Shown: in pieces, positions 1 to 9,382 of the stretch | Layout: every line of letters begins with the position of its first letter | Position numbering within the stretch: position 1 is the first letter of the stretch | Assembly (NCBI GenBank): GCA_009829735.1 | Contig: CM020620.1 | Location: 6,278,545-6,342,544, forward strand | Source: Pyropia yezoensis | Lineage: Eukaryota; Rhodophyta; Bangiophyceae; Bangiales; Bangiaceae | Direction: 5' to 3' | DNA length: 64,000 bases | The notes under the pieces: generated by a model | Told to the model about the DNA's origin: nothing | Databases searched by the model: none | The model's input: only the letters and a program-made list of their open reading frames with translations | Position numbers and translations under genes: made by a program

Positions 1-1
1 A

Positions 2-3000
2 GGACCGACGCCCAGCCCGTCGGCGGGACCGACGTCCACCCCAGAGGCCGAGCCGACGCCCACCTCAACAGCCGTGCCAGACCCGTCGGCGCCGGCAACG
101 CCGACGGCGCCGGCAACGCCGACGGCGTCGGCAGCGCCGACGACGGCGGCGGCGCCGACGGCGTCACTGGCGGCAGAGGCGACGCCGTCACCGACGGCAA
201 CGGCGACAGCGGCGGTGGCGGCAACGGCAGCAGCAACGGCAACGGCAACGGCAACGGCAGCGGTGACGCCCACGGCAACGGCAACCGCAGCGGCGGGCGC
301 GGTGGCCACACCGGCGGCCACCCCGAATGAGTCGACGGACGAGAAGCCTGTGTCGTCGCCGTCGGCGCCTGCCGCGGTGGCAGAGGCGACCGCGTCGCCC
401 AGCTCCGCGCCGTCACCGCGTGCCAAGCCGGCGACTGCCGATGAGCCGACGCGGTCGCCGTCGGCGTCGCCGACCCTGTTGCGGCTGGCAACGCCGTCTC
501 CATTGCCGGTGGCCCACGCGCCGTTGTCACCGCCGTCGCCATTGCCGTCTGCCGCTGTACTGGGGGGGGGGGGCGACAGCGACGGTGACGAAGAGCCGGC
601 GGTGGAGGAGGAAGAGAGGGAGGATGGCCAGCCTGACGCCGATTCGGGCAGTGCCGACGACGGCGCCACGCTCGGAGGCGCGGCGGCGGCGCCGTCGCGG
701 TCGCCCACACCCCTGTCGCCCCCCACCGCCCAGGGGGGCGAGCCCCACGACGGAGCCGCCGGTGCCGACGAAGCTGAAGAGGCGCTGCCGCCGACGGCCG
801 ACGCCGTGGATGGCGACGATGATGACGTCCCGCCGGACGATGCCGTCGAGGAGCTCCCGCCCACTGCCAGTGTCGACGAAGGAGAGCACAATGGCGGTGG
901 GGCCGGCCCCGGCGGTGGGCCCGTGGCGACGGCGTCCGCCGCCGCGGCGACACCCGAGGGAACGACCCCCGCGGCCCCTGGGTTGCGGGCACCAGAGGAA
1001 ACGCCAGAGGTGACCCCCGAATTGCCGCTGGGGGCGGTGGCCAAGGGGACGCCCGCGCCGACGCCCGCGCCGACACCCGCGCCGACACCGGAGCCGACTC
1101 CCGAGCCGACGCCGGAGCCGACGCCCGGGCCGACGCCCGCGCCAACGCCCGAGCCGACGCCCGCGCCAACGCTGGAGCCGACGCCCGCGCCAACGCCCGA
1201 GCCGACGCCCGCGCCAACGCCCGAGCCGACGCCGGAGCCGACGCCCGAGCCAACGCCCGCGGTGGCGCCTTTCCCTATTTTTGATGAGGAGGAGCCAGAG
1301 TCAACGGCGGAGGGGTCGCTCGAGGAGGCACCCGAGGCGCCTCGACAGCCGACGCCAGAGGTGGTGCCCGAGCCGACGCCCGAGCCGACGCCCGAGCCGA
1401 CGCCCGAGCCGACGCCCGCAGTGGCCCCTGTCGCTGTCGTTGACACGGACGAGCCGACGCCAACGCCCGTGGAGTTGGCAGGGGGAACACCAGAGCCGAC
1501 GCCCGAGGCAACACCCGCCGTGGCCCCTGTCGCCGACGACGACGACGACAGCGACGGCGGCGACCAGCCGGCGGCGCCGACGCCCGAAGCGTTGCCAGCA
1601 GCTACGCCGGCTGCAACGCCGGAGGCAACGCCCGAGACAACGCTCCCGGTGGCCCCCGTCGGCGGCGTGGACAGTGACAACGACGAGTCGACGCCGGCGC
1701 CCGACGCGGTAGTGCTAGTGCCAGAGGCAACGCCAGAGGCGGCGCCCGACGCGACGCCGGAAGCGGCGCCCGACGCGAAGCCGGAAGCGGCACCCGACGC
1801 GGTGCCACGGGCGGGGACCGACGCGACGCCGCTGGCGGCGACAGGTGCGACGCCCGACGCGACGCCGCGGGCGGTGACGGGCGCGGCCCCCGACGCGACG
1901 CCCGACCCGACGCCCGACCCGACGCCCGACGTGACGCCCGACCCGACGCCCGCGGTGGCTCCCTTCGCGTTTTCGTATAACGAGGAGTCGACCTTGTCCC
2001 CCGAGGCGACGCCCGGGGCGGCAACCGAGGCGACACCCGAGGCGACACCCGAGGCGGCTCCCGAGGCGACACCCCAGGCGATTCCCGAAGCAACCCCCGA
2101 GCCGACGCCCGAGCCGACGCCCGAGCCAACTCCCGAGCCGACGCCTGAGACAACGCCTGTGGTAGCAGCACCCGTCGCTGCTGTCGACGATGAGGAGGCG
2201 ACGCCAACGCCCGAGCCGACGCCCGAGCCGACGCCAGTGGCCGCACCCGTCGCTGCTGTCAACGACGAGGAGCCGACGCCCGAGCCAACGCCCGAGCCGA
2301 CGCCCGAGCCGACGCCCGAGCCGACGCCGGTGGTTACACCCGTGGCTGCTGTTGACGACGGGGAGCCGACGCCCGAGCCGACGCCCGAACCTTCGCCCGA
2401 GCGGGTGCCCATGATCGTGACCGGCACTGTTGACGACGACGAGCACTCGCCGACGCCCGAGCCGACGCCCGAGCCGACGCCCGAGCCAACGCCCGAGCCA
2501 ACGCCCGAACCAACGCCCGAGCCGACGCCCGAGCCGACGCCCGAGCTAACGCCCGAGCCGACGCCCGAGCCAACGCCCAGGCCGACGCCCGCGCCAACGC
2601 CCGAGCCGACGCCCGAGCCGACGCCCGAGCCGACGCCCGAGCCGACGCCTGAGCCAACCCCCCCCCCCCGGGTGACGGCGACGCCTGAGCCCCTCGGCAC
2701 GGCCTCCCTGGTCCTAACCATCTCCTCCTCCCCCCCCACCGACGCGGGCACCACCCCCACCAATGACGACTGGCGGATGCCCCCCCCCGGCTATGAGGAG
2801 AGCGTGCGGGCGGCGGTGGCGGTGCACACCAGCACCTCCCCCGACGACTGGGTGGTAACCATCTACAAGGTGCCCGACGGGGGCGGCGACGGCGGCGGGC
2901 TGGACGGCGCCGTTGCGGGGGACGTGATGGCCAACATTACCACCACCTTTCCCGCGTCGCGGACGGCCGAGGCCAACGCCACTCTCACCCAACTCGAAAC

Positions 3001-3115
3001 GTTTGTCCAGACGGGGGGGCTCGACGTTGGGCCCCGCCCCGCCGACGGGGGGGCCCCACCGGTGGGGGTGGTGGGGGGGTGGGGGGGGACTCGCCGCCCG
3101 CCGGCGGTGGTGTGA
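2..3115 (+). CDS. Pro-Thr-Glu repeat surface-type protein, N-terminal part, 5' end outside window
   Basis: The frame is open from the first bases of the window, so the true start lies upstream; the first in-frame start-like codon here (74) is only GTG. The product begins with Ala/Thr/Pro-rich sequence, then has long arrays of PTPEP and TPEAT-type units (about 1050-2670) interrupted by short acidic breaks such as VDDEE. After the repeats (about 2680-3010) comes a non-repetitive region with Trp, Tyr and NIT/NAT glycosylation-like sites that could be a small extracellular module. No catalytic motif is visible. Pro/Thr-rich repeats of this kind are typical of algal cell-wall or surface proteins (family knowledge); the role here is inferred. 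The frame ends at 3115 just after G-rich runs, and the sense of the sequence continues in other frames, so this is probably the front of a longer gene that includes the next entry. Confidence 0.55.
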   Translation, partial: GPTPSPSAGPTSTPEAEPTPTSTAVPDPSAPATPTAPATPTASAAPTTAAAPTASLAAEATPSPTATATAAVAATAAATATATATAAVTPTATATAAAGAVATPAATPNESTDEKPVSSPSAPAAVAEATASPSSAPSPRAKPATADEPTRSPSASPTLLRLATPSPLPVAHAPLSPPSPLPSAAVLGGGGDSDGDEEPAVEEEEREDGQPDADSGSADDGATLGGAAAAPSRSPTPLSPPTAQGGEPHDGAAGADEAEEALPPTADAVDGDDDDVPPDDAVEELPPTASVDEGEHNGGGAGPGGGPVATASAAAATPEGTTPAAPGLRAPEETPEVTPELPLGAVAKGTPAPTPAPTPAPTPEPTPEPTPEPTPGPTPAPTPEPTPAPTLEPTPAPTPEPTPAPTPEPTPEPTPEPTPAVAPFPIFDEEEPESTAEGSLEEAPEAPRQPTPEVVPEPTPEPTPEPTPEPTPAVAPVAVVDTDEPTPTPVELAGGTPEPTPEATPAVAPVADDDDDSDGGDQPAAPTPEALPAATPAATPEATPETTLPVAPVGGVDSDNDESTPAPDAVVLVPEATPEAAPDATPEAAPDAKPEAAPDAVPRAGTDATPLAATGATPDATPRAVTGAAPDATPDPTPDPTPDVTPDPTPAVAPFAFSYNEESTLSPEATPGAATEATPEATPEAAPEATPQAIPEATPEPTPEPTPEPTPEPTPETTPVVAAPVAAVDDEEATPTPEPTPEPTPVAAPVAAVNDEEPTPEPTPEPTPEPTPEPTPVVTPVAAVDDGEPTPEPTPEPSPERVPMIVTGTVDDDEHSPTPEPTPEPTPEPTPEPTPEPTPEPTPEPTPELTPEPTPEPTPRPTPAPTPEPTPEPTPEPTPEPTPEPTPPPRVTATPEPLGTASLVLTISSSPPTDAGTTPTNDDWRMPPPGYEESVRAAVAVHTSTSPDDWVVTIYKVPDGGGDGGGLDGAVAGDVMANITTTFPASRTAEANATLTQLETFVQTGGLDVGPRPADGGAPPVGVVGGWGGTRRPPAVV

Positions 3116-3392
3116 GGCGTGACGGCAATGGTGACGGCAATGGTGGTGGTGGTGGTGGTGGTGGGGGGGGTGGGGGCAGTGGTGGCGTCGACGATGAGGA
3201 CGACGCCACCGCCCCCATTTCAAGTGACCAGGATGCTGCCGGCACGGATGCGGTCAGCGACGCGGCCACCCCCGCCGCGGGACCAGTGGCGGGTTTGCCA
3301 CCTGGCGCCGCTGGCGGGAACGGCGGCAGCGTCGGCGGGGGGGAGGCGGGGACGCGACGCCCACCCCCCCCCCCCCCCCCGGCACGTACCGC

Positions 3393-5942
3393 GTGCGGGT
3401 GCGGCGGCGGGTGTTCCTCGTGGGCGAGCCCGCCACCCCCCCAACGCCCGCCACGGCGGGGTCCACGTCTTCAACGGGCACGGCGGCCAAGGTGATTGGC
3501 ATTGTGTTGGGGGGGGTGGCGGCGCTGGGGGTGGTGGCTGTGGTGGGGGTGCTGGCCGTTGGCGGCGCCCGCCGGCGGGACACGGAGGGTGGTGGGGCAA
3601 GACGCGGGGGTGACCCGTCTGACACCTGGTCCGAGGGGGGCGCCTCGGCGGTCGAGGCGGCCACGTCCCTGAGCCGCCGGGGCGGCGGCGGCGGTGGCGG
3701 CGGCGGCAGCGGCGGCGTTGGCGGCGGGCGCCTCTCGTCGGGGGGCCCCGCGTCGCGGCGGCCGTTTGACGGCAGCAGCAGCACCTTTACGGGGGTGGCC
3801 GACGGGAGCAGCAGCCGCTCTGGCGGCAGCGGCGGCGCCCCCGCGGGGGTGGTGCTGTGGGACAATAGCGACGGCTGGGGGCGGGGAGCGGCGGACGGGG
3901 ATAGCGTTGGCGCCTGGGGCGCCGCCGCCGCCGCCGCCATGGCCACCGCCGCCGGGGCGACGGGCCCGGGGGGGGCCGCCGCCCCGCCGCCCGCCTGGGC
4001 GGTCGTTGGCGGCGGGCGCACTGACAGCAGCGGCAGCGGCAGCGGCAGCGGCAGTGGCGGGGCCGGGGGTGGGGGCGCGCCGATGCTGCCGCCAGGCAGC
4101 CTGCCGTGGTACGCCACCCCCGTGGATATGGACGGGGACGTTGTCCGCGGGCCGCCCGCGTACAGCGACGCGGTGCGGGCGGTGGGGGTGGGGGGCGTCG
4201 TTAGCGGCCTTGCCGACGACGATGCGTCGGTGGATTCGTCGCGGTCGGCCACGTCCACCACCACCGCCACCACGACCACCTCCACCACCACCACCACCAC
4301 CGCGGAAGAAGAGGGCGGGTGGGGCAGCGGCGCCGCCGTTTCCGCCGTGCGCGACGGCGCAGACGCCCCCGACGGCGGCGCCCCCGACACGGACGATGAC
4401 GTGGACAGCCTGTTTGGCGCCCCCGACGAGGCGGCCGCCGCCGCCGCCGCCGACGCGGAAGCCTCTGCAGCCGCGGCGGCGGCGGTGGTAGCGGCGGCAG
4501 CGGCCGCGCCCGCGCTCGGGGTCCGCCCCCCCCCCCACCCGGTCCCCCCCCCCCCCCCCCCCGTGGTCATTGTCCCCGCCCGGGGGGTGGCGGTGCCGGG
4601 GGGCCACGCGCAGCCGCTCTCTGCGGGCGGCCTCGCCGCCCACCGGCCGCTGGTCGCGTCGGCGAGTGGCGAGCGCCGCCGCGTGGCGGCGGCACTGAGC
4701 GGCAACCCGCCGCCGCCGTCGGGGCCGGCGCCGCTGTCACCGATGCCCCCATCGTCCGAGTCGGCGTCAGAGGCAGACGCTGACGCGTGGCCGCCCCTGC
4801 CCGACGGCGCCCCCGTGGGGGGGGGGGACCCGGACGGCGGCGTCCCCGACCCGGCCGACGCGGCCCCGTACGACGCTGTCGTCAGAGACGGCGGCGTTGG
4901 CGGCGGGGGGGGGGGGGACCCCATGGACCTGGGCGGGTGGGCGCCCCCGTCGCCACCGCCGCCGCCGCCGTCGGCAGCGGCAAGCGCGGTCGCCCCCGCC
5001 GCCGTTGCGGCGCCGCTGCTGCCGCCGTCAAGGGGGGGTGGGGCGGACGCGGGCGGCGGGGGCCGCCGCGCCGTGTCGCCCGGTGCCACCACCGTCGCCC
5101 CCCTGCCACCAGTGCCGGCGGGCGGGGCGAGCGGCGGCAGCGGCGTGCCGCCGCCGCTCCCCCCCCGGGTGCCGCGCATCCGGCAAGTGTGGCTGGGCAT
5201 GGACGCCTCCTCCTCCTCCTCCTCCTCCTCCTCGTCCCCCAGCCCTGCCTCCACGTCAGACGCGTCGTCGTTGGGCGGGTGGAGTGACGCGGACGATGGG
5301 GGCCCGTCCTTTGACGCAGACGTCATTACCGACCGGCTGGACGGGTCGGACAGCAGCATGGACGATGAGGCCGGGGAGGACGACAGCAGCAGCGACGATG
5401 GCATTGGATGTAGCAGCAGCAGCAGCAGCAGCGACGGTGGCGGGAGCCTGGCTGCCGCTACTGCCGCCGCGGCTGCCGCTGCTGCCGCCGCCGCCGCCGC
5501 CGCCGCGGCGGGCCGCGCGCCCCTGTCGCCGTCGGTTGACTCGGACGGGTCTGCGTCACTCGACTGGGCAGCCGCCCCCCCGGCGTCGCCCCCGCCGCCG
5601 CCCAGCCGGTACGCCAGCAGCGGCAGCGGCAGCGGCAGCGGCAGCGGCGGCGGCGGCGGCGGCGGGGTCGCCAGCGGCCACGCCGTCGCGGGGGGGGACC
5701 TGTCCCCGCCGTCGGCCGGCCGCACCAGCACCGAGTCGTGGGCGTCGATGGACACGTCGTCCGCGTTGGCCACGTCGTCCTGCCTGTCGGCCGCCGTGGC
5801 AGACGGGCCCGGCGGCGGCGGCGGCGGCGGCCGGGGCGGTGCCGCCGCTGCGGCGGCCGCGGCGGCCGCCGGGTGGGGGGGGGCGGCGCCGCCGCCGCCG
5901 CAGCCACCGCCGGTTTGGCGGGGGGGCAGCCTCTTTTCCTAA
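3393..5942 (+). CDS. Single-pass membrane segment plus low-complexity tail, probable continuation of the preceding gene
   Basis: Open frame of 849 codons. Near its start it has a hydrophobic stretch of about 22 residues (roughly 3492-3560; core IGIVLGG...VVGVLAVGG) followed by Arg-Arg-Arg, the pattern of a single transmembrane helix with a basic cytoplasmic stop. The rest is Gly-, Ser-, Ala-, Pro- and Asp-rich low-complexity sequence with poly-Ala and poly-Ser blocks. The first codon is not ATG in any convincing context, and the sequence before it (frame of 3079-3380, with VDDEDD and ISSDQD) reads as linker. The simplest model is one gene from before position 1 to 5942, with ectodomain, membrane helix and cytoplasmic tail, broken by two frame changes near the G runs at 3060-3090 and the C run at 3362-3380. 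These may be sequencing errors, short introns or real mutations. Confidence 0.5.
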   Translation: MRVRRRVFLVGEPATPPTPATAGSTSSTGTAAKVIGIVLGGVAALGVVAVVGVLAVGGARRRDTEGGGARRGGDPSDTWSEGGASAVEAATSLSRRGGGGGGGGGSGGVGGGRLSSGGPASRRPFDGSSSTFTGVADGSSSRSGGSGGAPAGVVLWDNSDGWGRGAADGDSVGAWGAAAAAAMATAAGATGPGGAAAPPPAWAVVGGGRTDSSGSGSGSGSGGAGGGGAPMLPPGSLPWYATPVDMDGDVVRGPPAYSDAVRAVGVGGVVSGLADDDASVDSSRSATSTTTATTTTSTTTTTTAEEEGGWGSGAAVSAVRDGADAPDGGAPDTDDDVDSLFGAPDEAAAAAAADAEASAAAAAAVVAAAAAAPALGVRPPPHPVPPPPPPVVIVPARGVAVPGGHAQPLSAGGLAAHRPLVASASGERRRVAAALSGNPPPPSGPAPLSPMPPSSESASEADADAWPPLPDGAPVGGGDPDGGVPDPADAAPYDAVVRDGGVGGGGGGDPMDLGGWAPPSPPPPPPSAAASAVAPAAVAAPLLPPSRGGGADAGGGGRRAVSPGATTVAPLPPVPAGGASGGSGVPPPLPPRVPRIRQVWLGMDASSSSSSSSSSPSPASTSDASSLGGWSDADDGGPSFDADVITDRLDGSDSSMDDEAGEDDSSSDDGIGCSSSSSSSDGGGSLAAATAAAAAAAAAAAAAAAAGRAPLSPSVDSDGSASLDWAAAPPASPPPPPSRYASSGSGSGSGSGGGGGGGVASGHAVAGGDLSPPSAGRTSTESWASMDTSSALATSSCLSAAVADGPGGGGGGGRGGAAAAAAAAAAGWGGAAPPPPQPPPVWRGGSLFS

Positions 5943-6284
5943 TTTTTTGTTTCTCGCCCCGCGGGTGGGAGGGTGGGGGGCGGGGGGGGGGGGGGAGGAG
6001 GGGTGCGGGGGAGGGGAGGGGCGTCTGGGATGCGTGGGGGAGAAGGGGGCGGCGCAACGATTGGGGTGGCGCAGGTCGGGGCGTGGGGGGGGAGTGGGGG
6101 AAGGCGCCGTCACAGCGGTGGTCGGTCTTCAGCTTGGATGATCCACGGGATCTCTATCAACCCGATCTTCTTAAATATTCGGCTTTTTCGGAATCAGTTG
6201 TAAACGTGACCCGCCGACCTCCTGCAGTCACCCATCTGAAAAGTGTCACTGTTCGGATGGGCTGACCGTCAGGTCTCACCGCCA
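5943..6284. other. Gene-free G-rich flank
   Basis: The first 170 bases are G-rich with several runs of eight or more G; the rest is closer to average composition and contains a TTAAATATTC stretch near 6170. I see no gene. It is the likely 3' flank of the preceding gene. Confidence 0.4.
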
Positions 6285-6453
6285 CAACCCATCGCCACCC
6301 ACCCTCACCGCCACCACCCGCCCGCACCGCCACCACCCACCCTCACCGCCACCACCCACCCTCACCGCCACTACCCACCCTCACCGCCACCACCCACCCT
6401 CACCGCCACCACCCACCCTCACCGCCACCACCCACCCTCACCGCCACCACCGC
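6285..6453. repeat. 19-bp minisatellite
   Basis: Tandem units of CTCACCGCCACCACCCACC recur with a 19-bp period (for example units starting at 6304, 6342 and 6361), about eight to nine copies with a few substitutions. In one frame it would encode Pro/His/Thr repeats, but no supporting gene context is visible. Confidence 0.9.
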
Positions 6454-7812
6454 CGCTCCAGTTTGCACTCCTGCTTCCTCTTTCTCACTCCATCCTCCTG
6501 TCGGTTCCACATCCGCTCTCACTCCCACTCCGTCTGCCCGGTGCGTTGCGCTTTCCGTCAATCTTGTGCTCTGGCCTGCGAATGCCGTGCCCGCACAAGC
6601 GGTCCCCGTCTCAGTGTCTGCTCGCCTCGGTGGTCGGGATGGGGATCGCCGTCGCGACTAGGCCCCCGCTCGAGAGAGGTGGTCGTGGTGGCCGCGTCGG
6701 GGTGGGGCGACCGGGACGGTTGCGGCGTTGGAGAAGGTCTGGGGAGAGGCGATAGGGACGGGTGCGGCAGCGGCTGCGATGATGAGGCGGCAAGGTGGCG
6801 TTGCCCGGCAGCGGCGATGATAGCGGCGGTAGGGGCGGCGGCGGCATCCGCGGCTGTGGCGTGGGCGGTGACCCCCGCTCAGCTGGGGATGTCGGGTGGA
6901 GGGGACGGCGTCGTGCTGGTGGTGGCCCCGACCAGGCGGCCTCGGCGGTCTGGCAGGCGGTGGCGGCCTGCAAGACGCCGCGGGTGGTCGACAGCGGCGT
7001 CGCAGCTTTTACTTTCACGAGGGCGGCGGCGGCGAGGCCTGCGTTGGGGGTCGGCGGGCTTGCAGCCGGTGTTTGTCCTAGCTGGCGGAGTACAGCTTGG
7101 TGAGGAGGCCGACCCCTCGCCGCTCACCCCATTGCTACGGCCGGTGCCGCCGCCGCGGCTCTCCTCGACTACGCCGCGGCGGACCATCATGACACCCTCC
7201 CCCCTCCTCATACGCGCGTGAGCGGGGTGGCTGCCAGGCGGTGACGGCAGCGGCGGCGGTGGCGGCTTGCCGCGGCGGGGAGGCGCGACGCGTCAAGCCG
7301 TGACGGCGAGCGGCCGTCTCACCCCCCCCCCCCGCGCGGATACGTTCCGTTTACTGCAGGGGGGGGGGGGCTGGCCTGGGGCTCCCGAGCCATTGTCGGG
7401 CTGGCCACGGGGGTGGCTGGCCCGCCGCGCCCTCCCCCCCCGGCGCTATGTACTACGAACAGTCAGGCCGCAGCGGCGGGGCTGCCACGGAGGGTCGCGT
7501 GTGGCACAGCAGGTGCAACAGAGGGGGCGGTGCGATCCCGCATGGAAGGCTGGGCGGGGCGGGACGGCGGCCGGCGGCCGGCGGCCGGTGGCCTGCGGCC
7601 GTCGGCTGCGTGGCCGCGCCGCGCCACGCCGCGCCGCGCCGCGCCGCACCGCGCGGCGGGGAGGGGCGCCGTCGGCCGCGCGTCGCCGCCCCGTCTGTCG
7701 GTCGCGTGGGAGGCGGCGGCTGTGACAAGAGTCGCGCTGTGTTGGCCGCGACCACTCTGACGGCCGGGAGGGAGGCAGCAGAGGTGCTGCCGGCGGTGCC
7801 GGTGCGGGGGGG
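6454..7812. other. GC-rich spacer without a supported gene
   Basis: Several long open frames overlap on both strands here, but all are Arg/Gly/Ala-rich and mutually overlapping, which is expected by chance at this GC content. The stretch 7720-7811 (frame of 7448) reads more like protein and ends at a GTGAGT, so it could be an exon preceding the next entry. I do not annotate a gene. Confidence 0.3.
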
Positions 7813-8514
7813 GTGAGTGGGGTGTGGGGCCGTGTGCCGCTGCGGCAGCAGGCAGAGCTCGTCGACATGATGGACGAGCACCAGACGGCGGGCGCCCGCA
7901 GTGACAGCCTGGCCGCCCGCTCCCTGCGCGGCCGCTTTTGTGACCTCTGCGCGCTGGCCACCCGCGGGGCGGTGGAGGCGTACCTTGAGTCGGGCGTGCG
8001 GGGTCATGGGGATGTGCGCGCCGACGCGTGGTTCTGCAACGTCAACTTTCAGTGGCACGACCACTACGAGGCAATGGTGGACGTGCTGTGGGAGGCGACT
8101 TTATGGACGGCGCTGCAACCCGCCTGTCTGTGTCTGGCCAGCCCGACGCGTCGAGCCACTAGTATGTACCCGTCGTCAGCCTTGTGGCTTTTTATGTCAA
8201 GCGCGCGGGGCGTGTGTCTGGGTGCGCCCCCCCCTCCCTTGAGATTGACGATGCACCGGCAACGTCGAGCAGGCGACGGCCTCTTACGGCTTGGATCGGT
8301 TGTCTACCTTCGTCCTTTTTTTTTGACTTGTCTCGCTTTGCGTTGCTCTTGTTGTACCCCTCTCGGGTGTGATAGCCACATTGGGTGTCTGCTGTTGGGG
8401 CGCGCGGCTGGGGGCTCACGCCTTGCGCTCTGCTGCCGCCACGCGGGACGCACGAGGAACGCTTCCGGCTGGGGATGCGCTCGTCGGGGGTACCGCGACC
8501 CGCAGACGATTTGA
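7813..8514 (+). CDS. Unrecognised protein fragment
   Basis: The first 110 codons or so (to about 8140) read like real protein: a mixed-composition, mostly helical stretch with AELVDMMDEHQ, FCDLCALATRG and FNVNFQW-like aromatic patterns (exact: CNVNFQWHDHYEAMVDVLW). After about 8150 the frame loses this character, so the true exon may end there. The listed start is GTG and overlaps a possible splice donor (GTGAGT, 7812), and a polyG/CAG stretch just downstream could be an acceptor; the fragment may therefore be an internal exon. I do not recognise the family. A zinc site from CDLC is possible but unsupported. Confidence 0.3.
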   Translation: MSGVWGRVPLRQQAELVDMMDEHQTAGARSDSLAARSLRGRFCDLCALATRGAVEAYLESGVRGHGDVRADAWFCNVNFQWHDHYEAMVDVLWEATLWTALQPACLCLASPTRRATSMYPSSALWLFMSSARGVCLGAPPPPLRLTMHRQRRAGDGLLRLGSVVYLRPFFLTCLALRCSCCTPLGCDSHIGCLLLGRAAGGSRLALCCRHAGRTRNASGWGCARRGYRDPQTI

Positions 8515-8607
8515 AGACGATGGGCCACGACTGAAGGCCGAGGAGGGCGGCGGTGGGTGCGCTACTGACGAGAGGCTGATGATCGCTTTCTCCCCGCCAG
8601 TAGCGAC

Positions 8608-8988
8608 ATGCTAGAACCCATTTCTTCTGTACACCCCCGACCTCAAGGTACCAATGCCGCGAGCAGCTGCGGCGGCAGCGGCGGCGGCGGCGGCGGCGGC
8701 CCCACCCGTGAGGCCTCCGGGCGACTGGGTGCCCTCGTCGGCGGCGGCGGCGGTGGCAGCCGCCCGGCAGCAAGTGAAGGCCAATGCCCTGCGGCGGCAC
8801 ACCTTGCCGCCGCCCGCGCGTGCCTCGTCTGCCTCCTCAACCGCATCCGGGGGGTGGCGGCACCGGCCGTGTCGGCTGCTGCCGTCGCGGTCGACGCCGC
8901 CGCGTTCCCCTCGACCGACGAGACAACTGTGACTGACGCGCGGCGACGCTCGGCGACGATCGGTCTTGCCCGGCACCCGCTGCGGTGA
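8608..8988 (+). CDS. Small Gly/Ala-rich ORF, doubtful
   Basis: ATG-initiated frame of 126 codons. The N-terminal half is Gly/Ser low complexity; the C-terminal half (HLAAARACLVCLLNRIRG onward) is more protein-like. Overlapping frames on both strands are equally open, so this may be chance. No family recognised. It lies between the fragment at 7813 and the convergent MYND gene. Confidence 0.2.
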   Translation: MLEPISSVHPRPQGTNAASSCGGSGGGGGGGPTREASGRLGALVGGGGGGSRPAASEGQCPAAAHLAAARACLVCLLNRIRGVAAPAVSAAAVAVDAAAFPSTDETTVTDARRRSATIGLARHPLR

Positions 8989-9382
8989 CGCGCGGCGTCG
9001 GCGGCGGAGGCCGCCGCGGCGGCCGCAGCGTGTGCCGGGCACGACCGGCGGATACCCTTTCCGTTGGTGCTTGTCCACGCCCCCGGCCACGCGGACGCGT
9101 CGATTGCCGGGCCTTCGGCCCTTCCCCCTGCGTCCCCTCCCTGGGAGGTTCGACTCGGGCGGAGGTGGTGTGGCGAGGGGCGGCGGGAGGAGGGGGGAGC
9201 CCGGGGTGGTGGTGGCCATGGGCCAGTGGGAGCGGTGCCCACGCCGTTGTACAAGGCGTCGTGACAGATTCTCTCCGAGCTGGCGCGCAAGCACACCCCC
9301 TGTGTGGGCGCCCCGCGCGCGCCGCGACCGCCCAGCCGACCGCGGCAGCCGTGCGTCGCGGGAGGAGCGTGAGAAGCCAGCG
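8989..9382. other. Spacer without a supported gene
   Basis: GC-rich sequence with short overlapping frames on both strands. A stretch near 9268-9350 in one frame (LSELARKHTPC) looks protein-like but has no start or neighbour to support it. Confidence 0.3.

Noticed and set aside
3254..5773. 839-codon minus-strand frame opposite the membrane/tail part of the surface protein
   Set aside because: Pure low-complexity Pro/Ala/Ser with no motif; the plus strand has a clear membrane helix and stop-transfer Arg. Long antisense frames are expected at this GC content.
6285..6453. Regular repeat considered as a CRISPR array
   Set aside because: Units are contiguous with no unique spacers; it is a minisatellite.
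6463..7221. 252-codon plus-strand frame after the minisatellite
   Set aside because: Arg/Gly-rich, overlapped by equally long frames on both strands; no ATG context or family motif.
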